From the NCBI GenBank assembly GCA_033032865.1, contig JAWHQI010000068.1:7254001-7318000 (forward strand): a stretch of 64,000 nucleotides of DNA, in the 5' to 3' direction. Shown here piece by piece: positions 34,965 to 46,029 of this stretch (within the stretch, counting starts at the first letter, position 1; every line of letters begins with the position of its first letter). A program made the position numbers and the translations under genes. The stretch is from Dactylorhiza incarnata (taxonomy: Eukaryota > Streptophyta > Magnoliopsida > Asparagales > Orchidaceae). Below the pieces are notes generated by a model that did no database searches, was not told where the DNA came from, and worked only from the letters and a program-made list of their open reading frames with translations.

Positions 34965-35318
34965 ATCACTGGTTCTATTGCGCACGACCACTGGTCGTGC
35001 GCCACTGATCGTGTGCACTTAACACTTTTTTCATGAGTTCTGTCTGATGCAGTGCGCACGACCATCTACGATAGTGCGCACGACCACCGGTCGTGCGCCA
35101 CTGTTCGTGCGCACTTATCATCAATTTCATGAGTTCTGTTTCAACCAGTGCGCACGACCACCTACGATAGTGCGCACGACCACCGGTCGTGCGCCACTGG
35201 TCGTGCGAACATGTTATTTTATAATTTCTGTCTTTGCAGGCTCCGTCCAGGCAGAGCGCACGATCACAGGATTCTAGTGCGCACGACCACTGGTCGTGCG
35301 CCAATGACCGTGCGCACT
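34965..35318. promoter_or_regulatory. Palindromic GCGCACGACC array in element B U3
   Basis: Four modules of about 64 bp, spaced about 100 bp. Most contain an odd palindrome with arms GCGCACGACCA and TGGTCGTGCGC (or one-base variants) around a single base, plus flanking half-sites. The array ends 16 bp before the TATA box. Same array in the 3' LTR (39783-40136). It looks like clustered binding sites. Confidence 0.7.
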
Positions 35319-35333
35319 GTTTATTCCAGCGCC

Positions 35334-35340
35334 TATAAAA
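35334..35340 (+). promoter_or_regulatory. TATA box, element B 5' LTR
   Basis: TATAAAA just after the palindromic array; the 3' LTR copy is at 40152-40158. Confidence 0.7.
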
Positions 35341-35903
35341 CGACCTGCTCGCGATTTTAGGTCGGATCCCGAATTTCAGCCGCCGTTTTCCGCCCGGTTC
35401 CGCCCAGATTCGCCCCTCCACCGTCGCCCACCATATGGAGGTGCTCCGGGCTTGCTCTTCACGCCAATCTTGAGCCGGAGTTTCCTCTCGGCCTCCTCCT
35501 TCATCCAAGAGCTCCAAAGGAAGACCTAGCCGCCATTACCATCAAGCAAGAGGAAGTTTGCAACCTCTACCGGATCGTGACACGAAGAAGACGGGTCCAT
35601 TGGAGAGTCGTGACAGCTCTCTCTACCCCGGACATAGTTGCAGACCGAGCTTGGACGCGGATTGACAACCCGGCGATTCCAACCGTGAATCTCCAACGAG
35701 CCTTCAGATTCGGTCGATTTCTTGCCTTATTCTTCTCTTTTTGATGTATTTGTAGCTAGATCTAATCATGATGATGAAGTGGCACTTGAATTAGTTATAT
35801 TTACATATATATTTCATGTCTATGTGATTGTGTAATTTATCTATTTGAGTTGCTTGAGGTGCGCCGCCGTCCATTTCCATTCCGCCGTCACGTTCGTGTG
35901 CCG

Positions 35904-35921
35904 CACTAGCAATTGCTAGTG
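35904..35921 (+). other. 18-nt palindrome in the element B transcribed leader
   Basis: CACTAGCAATTGCTAGTG is a perfect self-complementary sequence inside a ~75-bp block almost identical to element C (59344-59361). About 570 bp downstream of the TATA box, so it should be in the RNA. A dimerisation-type role is an inference. Confidence 0.6.
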
Positions 35922-36365
35922 GCGTGCTTGTCGAAGAGGTGCTTGCGACCCTCATTCCGCTAGCCTACTCGTCCACCCGCCTACCGAAGCGTGGCATCGC
36001 GGCCCGTATTCCATCCCGCCTAACGAAGCAGTGCGCTCAAGGCCTGCACAGTTTGATTCCGCTTGCCTACTCGTCCATCCGCCCTTTCGACGCAGCGCGC
36101 TCAAGGCCTGCCTAGTCTCCATCCCGCTAAGCGAAGCATTGCATAGCGGCATTGCATAGGAGTAGTTGATAGCTTTTATTTTATTTTTCCAAAAGCCAAC
36201 CCAACTCCCCCGCATTCCATCCGATTTAAGGACTTCAATCTCAAGTCCTTCCTCGAAACCTAACTCCACCTTACTGTGTTCCTCAAGAGACCGACACTCG
36301 GGGATTTTCCCCATTATTATTACTTGCGCGACCGGTGCACTTGCCGAATCATCGCATCAAGTTTT

Positions 36366-36383
36366 TGGCGCCGTTGCCGGGGA
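36366..36383 (+). other. Element B primer binding site, tRNA-Asp
   Basis: TGGCGCCGTTGCCGGGGA six bases after the LTR; identical to elements A and C. Confidence 0.95.
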
Positions 36384-36578
36384 ACACAGTCGTGTGAGTT
36401 TTCTGGAGAGGGAGAATTTGAGAGAAAAACCCTTCCATTTGTAAATTGCATCTTTTTATTTTATTTCTGTTCTCTTTATTCCTTCTTCTTGTTTTATATC
36501 AGGTTGCTTTAGTAATTTCTATTTGGTTTAGTATTTGCACAATAGCATTTTTATTTTGAATCGTTTTATCTTCGCACT

Positions 36579-37771
36579 ATGTGGGCACATCTCAATTTCC
36601 GTTGCCGTTGGTGTGGAGCTACCTCCCACTCTAGTGATGAATGCCCTACGAAGAATAGTAGGCATAATTCTTATAGCCCAGCATATGGAGCACCAACTTC
36701 GTCTAGTACTCCATATGGTGCGCGTAAGTCTTATGGCTACTCTGCTGAGCCTTTACCGTCATACTTCTTTTCGGCTCCAGCTCCCGCTGCGCCAAAGAAG
36801 TCCGTAAGGCAGTGCCGGTTTTGTCGGAGCACTGATCATGTCTTGAAGGATTGTGCCGAGTATCTTCGCCAATTGGACGAGGATGACGAGCCGGGTATCC
36901 GGATCGTCCCAACTCCTAACTCTGGCGGCACACCTTCAACATCCGGGTATGTGTCTTTGTCACATTCGCATCTTGAAGGGTATGGCCTGGATACGGTCAC
37001 CGGATGTGCGGCTGATTTATGCACCGACATTGTTGAGCCTATTCTCCATGTGCATCCACCACCTCTAGTGGATTCGATTCTTCCCCCTATCGCGCATACT
37101 ATTCTCGTCCCGACGACATTGTTGATGATGTGTCGCAGGATGAGGTGGGTGATCTGAGTGTTGTGCCTATTCCTATGGAGGAGGACAACCTTCTAGGTGA
37201 AGAGGAGTCTTCCTCAACACCAGTGGAGGAAGTCCAAATCCTAAGCCTGGCCACCATTGATCCCGCCGAATCTTGTGGCATTGATGACAATGCTAACATT
37301 ATTTTACTGCCCCAACCTGATGGGAGTGAGACCGGGATCACTCCCCCGATCGATGATTTATGTTCTTCGCCTTATTTATTTCTTGATCCCCTTTCTTCAT
37401 CTGAGCCTTTGTAGGTTGAGTCTTCACGGGTACATCAGGAGGACTTGGAGCTGTGTGCTCAAGTCAATGATGCGAGCATCCTCTCATGCGAGGAGGTTTA
37501 TTCTCCCTCCGTAGAGGAAGCTCCACTCATTGCCTTTTCCCCCTGCCACCTTGCTGTTGACGATACCTTGCTAGGCAAGGATGTGTTTTGTGAGATGAGT
37601 GAGGACCAGGCCTCCTCCTTTTCTTACATTCTCTACCCTCTACCTGTGAGGAGCAGGTATCTATATTTAGGTAGAGGGGTGACTGCTCTGTCTCCGTATC
37701 GGTACCCACTACCGATGCGCATATTAGAACAGTTACCTGTGCACTTTTCTTTTCATAGGCCTATAAGCTAG
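36579..37771 (+). pseudogene. Twin CCHC zinc-knuckle protein of element B, frame-broken
   Basis: From ATG 36579 the protein has a CCHC knuckle at residues 9-22 (CRWCGATSHSSDEC) and a second at about 86-99 (CRFCRSTDHVLKDC), both CX2CX4HX4C, joined by a Ser/Pro/Tyr linker. An acidic region follows. A frameshift near 37090 moves the frame (SRPDDIVDDVSQDEVGDL). A conserved segment, EEDNLLGEEE...PDGSETGITPP, runs to a stop at 37412-37414, and a further open part (37445-37771) may be its continuation. The knuckle spacing and the PDGS-x-x-G-x-TPP motif recur in element C. CCHC knuckles bind single-stranded nucleic acid. There is no capsid domain, so it is not an ordinary gag. Name and function are unknown. 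Confidence 0.7.
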
Positions 37772-38073
37772 AACTGTACAAAATCTGAATAAGTCGTGCT
37801 GGGATGACAATAACCCCAGTAGTTATCTTACTTTTCATGCATTTTATTTTATTCAATCCTGTTTAGTTAGCTGTAGTATTGTAGTTTATCTTTTTCTGTT
37901 TCTTTTGTTTTGCGGAGCTGACCCCTGCAGGTACTTCCTCTGGATGGCGGATGCTGCAGCTTAGTCGTGGTTTAAACGCCAATCTTCTGGTGTGCTCATT
38001 TCTGAGCACTGGGTACTCTCTTTCCCTAGCTTTTTCTGATTTTCATGTCATATATTCTGTGGATTGTTTAGTT

Positions 38074-38088
38074 TAAGTCTGGGGGAGA
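38074..38088 (+). other. Polypurine-tract-like motif 1, element B
   Basis: TAAGTCTGGGGGAGA. Counterpart at 61744-61758 in element C. Confidence 0.5.
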
Positions 38089-38479
38089 GTAGTTTTGTTT
38101 ACCCGCTCACGTGCACTATTGCACTGCATGCTAGAAGATTTCATTTAAAATGTTTTGTTTATTTTCATTGCACACCACATCACCCACTTGAGCGCGTACT
38201 CACCTGTTTGCTTGCTCTGTTGTGAATTTAATTCTTCTGCTTATTTGGGAAAGTCTAGGTGATGGCTTAGGACTATGTAGCAGAGTAAAATGTTGACTCC
38301 CATAGTGCTCCTAGTCGAGTGCTCGGTTGCATAGAAATTTGTGTAGATTAGACTTCTCTTTATACTTATGGTTTTATATTTTTTCTATTAGTGTAAATGT
38401 TGTTTACTCTACTCAAATGGTGAATTCGGTGGAATCAAACGGTAGCATAGGGATGTGTGTATACGATCGCTAGATTCGT

Positions 38480-38539
38480 ATTGCTTGAGTCGGGAGAAAG
38501 GAGAATCTTTCTCGGTGGCTAGAACTTGCCCCAAGCGAT
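38480..38539 (+). ncRNA. Predicted two-stem RNA structure, element B
   Basis: Outer stem ATTGCTT (38480-38486) with AAGCGAT (38533-38539, one G-U pair). Inner hairpin GAGAAAG (38494-38500) with CTTTCTC (38507-38513). Element C has the same two stems with paired changes (62157-62217). A cis-acting RNA element is inferred, not shown. Confidence 0.5.
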
Positions 38540-38967
38540 TCTTGAAGCATGGGTATACGGTTAGTCAATTGTGTGAATGTGATATAGGCCATCATTTTGG
38601 CCCGGTTGAGCCTTTGTGCCTATCCCTACCGCTATATCCTCGCTAGCCCAGTTGTGCCTACCCGTTCTTTGATTCAGCCCCACTTTTATTTCACCAAAGC
38701 CCAAAAGCCAATCCTAGTCGCACACCCAAAATTTGAGCTTTAGCGGTTTATTATTTTCATGAGTTGGGTTGTTGATGTGGTAATATGTTTGTGAAGATGT
38801 GGTTGTGTCCTTTTGTTTATTTGCTGAAAATGATAAGAAAAGAAAAAAAAATGAGAAAAAGAAAAGAAGTTAAAAAGAAAGGAAAGAGAAGGAATGTTTA
38901 CTTGAAAATCTTTATGTATAGATTTATGTTTGGGAGTAGGCGGTGCACGCACCCATGCTGTTAAGTC

Positions 38968-38982
38968 CAAGTCTGGGGGTGT
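38968..38982 (+). other. Polypurine-tract-like motif 2, element B
   Basis: CAAGTCTGGGGGTGT. Counterpart at 62671-62685 in element C. Confidence 0.5.
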
Positions 38983-39498
38983 TGTGTACCCGCGTGTTTG
39001 TGTGGTGAATGAGGATAGTTTCCTGCATTAGCTCATTTGGGTTTAGTGTTTGAGCCGTCGTTTTTATCTTTGTTTATCCTCACCTAAACCCAAGCCTCAT
39101 TTAAAACCTAAAGTCCTATTGATTCACGCATTTGAGTCAAACCAGTGCCGTGGAGAGAATGTGACCGGGCAAGCTTATGGTCACCGACACTGATGGATTT
39201 CAGTGGAGTTTGTCCGGCATCCCAATCTTGAGCAATGCTCGTCTCAGCGCTTAGTTTACTTTCTCCGTATGCATGACCGAATGATTCACCGTTGTTCACC
39301 ATTTTGAGTAGTTGTAATATGCTTTTACTCTTTTAGAAATATATAGACTGTTTATATATAATCAGAAATCTTCTCTACTATTCTTCTTATGCACGTGAGT
39401 ATGCGACTTCGCATGGTACTCTATATTGTAGTTTTAAGCCATCTACTTTTCTTTCCCCGTTCGCTTAGAATTTGTTTGCTCGGGACGCGCAAACAGGT

Positions 39499-39511
39499 AA
39501 GTCTGGGGGTG
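39499..39511 (+). other. Element B terminal polypurine tract
   Basis: AAGTCTGGGGGTG directly before the 3' LTR. Confidence 0.8.
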
Positions 39512-41177
39512 TGATGAGTCCCGATTATATACACATATATGGACTCATCTGGGCCGTTTATCTAGTCATTCCACTGCACTTTAGCCTTGTTTTAGCTTAT
39601 ATTTGTTATCACTTGCTATGTGCACTTCTAGACCCATTTTGGCGTGTTTTCATGTTTATCTTCATTAGTAGTTTTCATGCACTGTTAGGTGCCACTTTTA
39701 GTAGCTGGATTCGTGGTGGTACGCTAGAACAGGAGTCGTGCAGGTGCTTCCGGTGCAATTCTGCACAGGAACACTGCGCACGATCACTGGTTCTATTGCG
39801 CACGACCACTGGTCGTGCGCCACTGATCGTGTGCACTTAACACTTTTTTCATGAGTTCTGTCTGATGCAGTGCGCACGACCATCTACGATAGTGCGCACG
39901 ACCACCGGTCGTGCGCCACTGTTCGTGCGCACTTATCATCAATTTCATGAGTTCTGTTTCAACCAGTGCGCACGACCACCTACGATAGTGCGCACGACCA
40001 CCGGTCGTGCGCCACTGGTCGTGCGAACATGTTATTTTATAATTTCTGTCTTTGCAGGCTCCGTCCAGGCAGAGCGCACGATCACAAGATTCTAGTGCGC
40101 ACGACCACTGGTCGTGCGCCAATGACCGTGCGCACTGTTTATTCCAGCGCCTATAAAACGACCTGCTCGCGATTTTAGGTCGGATCCCGAATTTCAGCCG
40201 CCGTTTTCCGCCCGGTTCCGCCCAGATTCGCCCCTCCACCATCGCCCACCATATGGAGGTGCTCCGGGCTTGCTCTTCACGCCAATCTTGAGCCGGAGTT
40301 TCCTCTCGGCCTCCTCCTTCATCCAAGAGCTCCAAAGGAAGACCTAGCCGCCATTACCATCAAGCAAGAGGAAGTTTGCAACCTCTACCGGATCGTGACA
40401 CGAAGAAGACGGGTCCATTGGAGAGTCGTGATAGCTCTCTCTACCCCGGACGTAGTTGCGGACCGAGCTTGGACGCGGATTGACAACCCGGCGATTCCAA
40501 CCGTGAATCTCCAACGAGCCTTCGGATTCGGTCGATTTCTTGCCTTATTCTTCTCTTTTTGATGTATTTGTAGCTAGATCTAATCATGATGATGAAGTGA
40601 CACTTGAATTAGTTATATTTACATATATATTTCATGTCTATGTGATTGTGTAATTTATCTATTTGAGTTGCTTGAGGTGCGCCGCCGTCCATTTCCATTC
40701 CGCCGTCACGTTCGTGTGCCGCACTAGCAATTGCTAGTGGCGTGCTTGTCGAAGAGGTGCTTGCGACCCTCATTCCGCTAGCCTACTCGTCCACCCGCCT
40801 ACCGAAGCGTGGCATCGCGGCCCGTATTCCATCCCGCCTAACGAAGCAGTGCGCTCAAGGCCTGCACAGTTCGATTCCGCTTGCCTACTCGTCCATCCGC
40901 CCTTTCGACGCAGCGCGCTCAAGGCCTGCCTAGTCTCCATCCCGCCAAGCGAAGCATTGCATAGCGGCATTGCATAGGAGTAGTTGATAGCTTTTATTTT
41001 ATTTTTCCAAAAGCCAACCCAACTCCCCCGCATTCCATCCGATTTAAGGACTTCAATCTCAAGTCCTTCCTCGAAACCTAACTCCACCTTACTGTGTTCC
41101 TCAAGAGACCGACACTCGGGGATTTTCCCCATTATTATTACTTGCGCGACCGGTGCACTTGCCGAATCATCGCATCA
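39512..41177 (+). repeat. Element B 3' LTR
   Basis: Same length and order as the 5' LTR; about a dozen single-base differences, all transitions as read by eye. Confidence 0.95.
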
Positions 41178-41182
41178 CCGGT

Positions 41183-41660
41183 GGATCCATGGAGAGAGTG
41201 ATTCTCCCACTTATCTTGTGTGTTTGTTGGATCCGGGTTGGGTAACTTCTCTCCCTCATCTTGTGATTTCTTGCTTTATATTTGTGAAGGTTGAGCATCC
41301 GTTTTATCCACGATTTTTAAATACTCCGCTTGCAATTTTTGAAATTGATTTTGTTGTTATCGAACCTCTTTTATTCCAGATTGGTTAGGTTCAATTAACT
41401 TGAGTGGATCTTGGCCAATATCCTTGGTTTTTCTCTCCAAAAGGATTGACAACCTTTGTGTTAATTTGGGTAATAATCCGGTTCTCTTCCGATCGTTAGT
41501 TTAGAGTCGATCATTCCTCCCTTGTGGTGTATGTGCTGCGTTAGATGCGAAACGTATTGCGACGATAGATGCTTGTGTAGGTGCGGTAGATCTAGGTGTG
41601 AAAGGCATCATGAGTCTTCTTGTTCGTGTCAATCTCCAAATCACGGATACCCCTACATCA
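41183..41660 (+). repeat. Gypsy 3' LTR, right piece
   Basis: Resumes after the CCGGT duplication and ends CTACATCA, as in the family's LTR at 1457. The five bases after it (GGAAG) would be the gypsy target duplication; the 5' partner is lost. Confidence 0.85.
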
Positions 41661-44407
41661 GGAAGATGAGTGGATGCCCTCCAATCTTGCGTCAAGATGT
41701 GTGCTATTGATTTAATTCGTATTTCTATCTTTTCTTATGCTGAACTTTAATATAAATATTAAAAATACTTAGGCCCCTCTAAAGAAAAAGTGGTCAACAA
41801 CAAAGTTGTAGCCCTCAGTGTGTACTTTATTTTAAAATTTGTTTCAGCCCAAAAGGAGCAGTGTAGCTCCCTGTAGAGCCATTTTGGTGGGACTGGTCCC
41901 TAGGGTAGGACAACCACTATTTCTTGAATAACAATTGATTGGGAAATGATATTGACTTGAAAATTGAAACATATGCTATTTGTACCTCCACCCTTAACAT
42001 ATCCAAAGATGGAAATTTTTGGAGAACAATTTTCTAAGGTTTTTGTAAAAATATAATAATCCATATATTAATTAATTATAGAGTCTAATGACTTCCAATC
42101 CCCTCCAAAGTTTGGTGGGTGCCTCTTAGGGTTATTATATGACCCTGGTAAAAATTTCATCCCAATTGGGACTGATTTGGTTGGGTAATTAGTTATCCCA
42201 AGTTTGATCAAACTAGGTCAAAAGTGCACGTGATGGAATTAGGTGGTCAAATCTCATCAAAGTGATGTGAAATTTTGGCCACTAGTTTAGGATCACATAA
42301 GACACCCCAAGAGTAATTTGGGGTAATGTGGGGGTGGATATGCCCTAGGACTCTAGTTCAAGCCTTAGGGTTGCACTTTAAGCCTTGTGAAGGACATATG
42401 GGCATATGTCCTTGAATGGTCATGGAACTTCGTAGATATGTTCATAGGGTGTAAATCCGCCCTAGGAAATTTTATGAGAATTTTAGGAACACTTATCCGC
42501 TCTGATTAAGGTTATAACCTTTTTAGGGAACCTTCTTATAAAAGAAATTTACATGCTCAAATTATCTTGGATGTTGATGAAAGTTTGTTAGATTACATAA
42601 AATCATGATATAGACCTCTGGTAATTTTTGTGTAATTTTTGAATTGATTTAATTAGTACTCCATTCACAAGTCATCTATTTTGTCTTAAGGTTATGATAA
42701 ATAAATGATGGCAAAATATTATCTTGAAAATTGTGAGACGTGGTCGTAGGACATTTTAGGGCATTAGAGAGCTCTGTGAATTTTTGTATAATTTTTGGAG
42801 TTATTTATCAGTAGGTTACTTCACAATTTTCCCTAGTATGAGTTTACTTGGAATATTTATTTATGTGACTAATTAGTTATGATAAATTCTGAAATTTAGT
42901 CATTAGACTTTTCTGATCAATATAAAGGTCTGGTAATTTTCCCATAATTTTTGGACAAGTACTTGTGGTGGTTCCTTCTTTAATTTCTAATTTGGGGTAT
43001 TTATTCAATATTATAATTAGAGGCCAACACATTATTGCAAAATTGTGATATTCTGTACTTACTGTTATTTTGACATTATAGATTTTAAATAATTTTATGG
43101 GGGCCATATCATAAGAAGATCCTACACTTCATGTTCAATTTCATGCTTGACCAATGTTGGAGAAATTATAATAAATGCCAAATAATTAAGGAAAAATATG
43201 ATCCTCTGGATTTAGTCTTAGAATATCATGATAGACTCCCAGTAATAATCTTGAGTCAGTTGGAAGAATATTTGGAGTACCTCATCTCATGCAACTCATA
43301 TAACTCATTTGGTCTGCCTATAGTAAAACTATAAGATTTAAGTAGCATGCAGATCATTAGGTGGGAATGGAAGGTAGTTGGTGTATCTAGTCTGGTTGAA
43401 GAGTTTGAAGGTCACCAAAAAGAAGTTTATGTGATGAGAGTGTACTTGGTGGGTTAAGGGTAAGCTTGTGCTCGGGATTGACGATTAATCGCCTTTCCCC
43501 TAGAGAGTCATAAACCACCTAGGGTTAATTCAAATCAAATGGTAAGGGGGGCTATGCTTATGGGTAGTTACCAACCATATTAACTGTCTTGTGAAATGAA
43601 GCTTTGGGGTTCAGCCCATCATATCTCCTAGTACCGCTACGAGCCCCTCACAGAGTAGACCTCGGGAAGTCCAAGATTAACCATAAATTGTAGGAGTAAG
43701 ATGTTGTAAAAGATTAATTTAATAATATGCACATCCACACCCCGTGGTTACAGGAGGTTAGTTAGTTTGGTCTTACGAGCGATAGGCTCAGTGGTTGTTG
43801 GTACGGACGGGTTAGTTCCAAAAAGGGGGAACTAAAGGTCTGTGCGCATAAAGTCAAAGTGTGTGAGTTGCACTTGTATAAACATATCATTAAATGACAT
43901 AACTCTGCATGTCATGGCATATGCATTGCATTTCAACCCCTACCCCTATCGTATAAATTGTGTATGGGACTTTTTATACGATAGGCCCTGCTAAATGACC
44001 CCTTGGTCTATAGGTTTGTATAGACATTCCAATAAATTAATGGTTACATTTCTATTGTGCACTTATCTTTACTTACCGTTCTTTACTTGCTCTTTACCAT
44101 CCTCTATTACTGCTTCAACTATTTATATACACATGTGTAGTTGTAGACATTTCCTATAGACAAGATCCGCCGTCATCTGCTTTGTTTTATACCCCTTGCT
44201 GTCCTCTGCTTCATCCTCCCGCACGGTGCCTAGGAGCCATTGGGGGAGGGGTGGGGAACATAAGGCTTAGTCTTTTTGACTAACGGTCGGTGGACCATAT
44301 CATTTTAGGGGATCGAAGAGACACATCAACACTAGAGGCCGGTGTAGATGGAGGTGGGCCAGTCTATTACAGGAGCACCAGTTTTAGGATCAGTGAGTGA
44401 TTAGCAG
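41661..44407 (+). repeat. Probable long gypsy LTR sequence (Tekay/Del-like)
   Basis: 2.7 kb of non-coding DNA with repeated TAATTTTTG-type phrases, in the style of very long chromovirus LTRs. No coding region can be supported. It is interrupted by the Tat element and resumes at 57019, ending GGGGTCTTACA at 57302. It may be the other end of the LTR that starts at 11942; see findings. Confidence 0.4.
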
Positions 44408-44578
44408 TGTTGAAACCGATTTCTCGGTCTCTTGTGGAGCTCGGGGCCCTCACCGAAATGAGGGGCAGCTAGCCCTTACCGGTCCCTCGGGAGAGGTAAG
44501 GCTGACGATTTGAATAAAGAACAGAGACCCTAGTCTCAGCGAGGAGGTCCCTCCACTAACCCGGAAGATCGTTGAGCG
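44408..44578 (-). repeat. Tat 3' LTR (minimum extent)
   Basis: Matches 56843-57013 except two bases and the last seven bases. TGTTGAA at 44408 is the outer end. Next to 44578 the plus strand reads CTTCCCCTCCC, a purine tract on the element strand, which would place the LTR start here. A TATA-like box on the minus strand near 44710 suggests that the LTR could instead extend further right. Confidence 0.65.
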
Positions 44579-44904
44579 CTTCCCCTCCCAAGCCAAAGCT
44601 AAGACTCGGGCACCTTGGAGAGCTAGAGAGCCCAAACCAAAGTGACCTAGGGAGAGAAGAGCTCAAAGATAATGAACCGGTCCTCTTCCAAGGTGCCCTT
44701 CAAGGTCTATTTATAGATTTTGGTTTTGTGGTCTGTCAATAGCCAACTCCCGCTGTCCGTTCTTACTATCCGCACCCCAAATTGGTCTGCTAACAGCCAA
44801 ACTCCGCTGTCCGGAGGGGCTAACCGCAGGCCACCAGGGGTTTTTTGGTAAAAGACCATCCCAATTACCAGCGAACCCGAGACCCTCGACCTGTTCAGCG
44901 AACA
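44579..44904 (-). other. Region with possible purine tract and minus-strand TATA box
   Basis: CTTCCCCTCCC at 44579-44589 is a candidate purine tract for the minus-strand element. CTATTTATAGA near 44706-44716 reads TATAAATAG on the minus strand, which would be the element's promoter if the LTR is long. No gene. Confidence 0.5.
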
Positions 44905-45866
44905 TGAGGTTCGCCAAGGCCACCTAGCAAGCTCCTTCGGCTGGCTGGCTCTCCTCTTCTTGGGCTCGCCCCCACCTGTGCTCGCCTTCGGTTGCCTGGC
45001 GAACTGGGCAGGTCGGCTGGCTCGCCTGTCTCTACGGCTTGCCCGCCGAACCACTCCTTAGCGGGTCGAGCTCGCCAAAATGGCTAACTGTACCCCAGAA
45101 ATGACTATTTGCACCCCAAGGGCCCGGACCTGCCCAGCGAGCTCCTCCGACCGGCTGGCTCGCCTCTTCCCGGGCTCGCCCCCATCTGGGCTCGCCTTCG
45201 GTCGCCTGGCGAACTTCTTCAGCCGGCTGGCTCGCCTGTCTCTACGGCTCGCCCGCTGAACTACTCCTTAGCGGGTCGAGCTCGCCGAAATGGCTAACTG
45301 TACCCCAGAAATGACTATTTGCACCCCAAGGGCCCGGACCTGCCCAGCGAGCTCCTCCGACCGACTGGCTCGCCTCTTCCCGGGCTCGCCCCCATCTGGG
45401 CTCGCCTTCGGTCACCTGGCGAACTTCTTCAGCCGGCTGGCTCGCCTGTCTCTACGGCTTGCCCGCCGAACCACTCCTTAGCGGGTCGAGCTCGCCGAAA
45501 TGGCTAACTGTACCCCAGAAATGACTATTTGCACCCCAAGAGCTCGGACCTGCCCAGTGAGCTCCTCCGACTGGCTGGCTCGCCTCTTCCCGGGCTCGCC
45601 CTCATCTGGGCTCGCCTTCGGTCGACTGGCGAACTTCTTCAGCCGGCTGGCTCGCCTGTCTCCACGGCTTGCCCGCCGAACCACTCCTTAGCGGGTCGAG
45701 CTCGCCGAAATGGCTAACTGTACCCCAGAAATGACTATTTGCACCCCAAGGGCCCAGACCTGCCCAGCGAGCTCCTCCGACCGGCTGGCTCGCCTCTTCC
45801 CGGGCTCGCCCTCATCTGGGCTCGCCTTCGGTCGACTGGCGAACTTCTTCAGCCGGCTGGCTCGCC
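44905..45866. repeat. 210-bp tandem repeat array
   Basis: GCGGGTCGAGCTCGCC recurs at 45061, 45271, 45481 and 45691, exactly 210 bp apart, with a degenerate copy before and a partial one after. Units contain CGGCTGGCTCGCC sub-repeats. Open frames across the units are repeat artefacts. Confidence 0.95.
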
Positions 45867-46029
45867 CGGTCGTGCGAACTCGGAACCCCCTCCCTGGCGA
45901 ACATCGGGGTTGTACACAATCCCCGCTCTTCGCGAGGTTGTCTTGAGCTCGCGAAGAAACATCCAACCCTGGTGTTCGCCGATTCGGCTGACGTGGCGGG
46001 AATCTTGTGGTGGGTCCCACGCCCAAAGC

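Larger units (their letters stand above)
34694..36359 (+). repeat. Element B 5' LTR
   Basis: TGATGAGTCC...CGCATCA. The U3 contains four modules of inverted GCGCACGACC motifs (34965-35318) upstream of a TATA box (35334). The leader holds the conserved palindrome block (about 35879-35955). Confidence 0.95.
37772..39498 (+). other. Element B non-coding 3' half, conserved with element C
   Basis: No gene. It holds three purine-tract-like motifs (38074, 38968, 39499), a two-stem structure (38480-38539) and a roughly 65-nt purine-only tract (about 38830-38895). Short blocks such as AATGTTGACTCC (38290) and CTTATGGTCACCGAC (39173) have counterparts in element C in the same order. Confidence 0.7.
34694..41177 (+). 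mobile_element. Element B: non-autonomous LTR retrotransposon with twin-zinc-knuckle gene
   Basis: 6484 bp with LTRs 34694-36359 and 39512-41177 (1666 bp each), tRNA-Asp primer site, one small gene and a long non-coding 3' half. Flanked by CCGGT (34689-34693, 41178-41182), so boundaries are exact. There is no RT or integrase. The LTRs differ by about a dozen substitutions, all transitions by eye, so insertion is fairly recent. Related to element C at the right edge. Confidence 0.95.
31484..41660 (+). mobile_element. Ty3/gypsy chromovirus, 3' half, entered by element B
   Basis: Begins mid reverse transcriptase at the copia edge, runs through RNase H, integrase and a chromodomain-like end, then a purine tract and a 3' LTR (34129-41660) that is interrupted by element B at 34694-41177. 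Its 5' LTR, gag, protease and first part of RT are absent from the window, so they were lost together with the copia 5' end. Same family as 1-2512. Confidence 0.85.

Noticed and set aside
34975..35517. 180-residue minus-strand frame in the element B LTR (also at 39793-40335)
   Set aside because: It reads through the palindromic array and the leader; repeated DHDQWRTTGGRA units mirror the DNA repeats.
35952..36314. 120-residue minus-strand frame across the LTR leader (also 40770-41132)
   Set aside because: Antisense of the conserved leader block; no motif, and conservation is better explained at DNA/RNA level.
45109..45946. Repeated 62-78-residue frames spaced 210 bp
   Set aside because: Products of the 210-bp array; no independent support.
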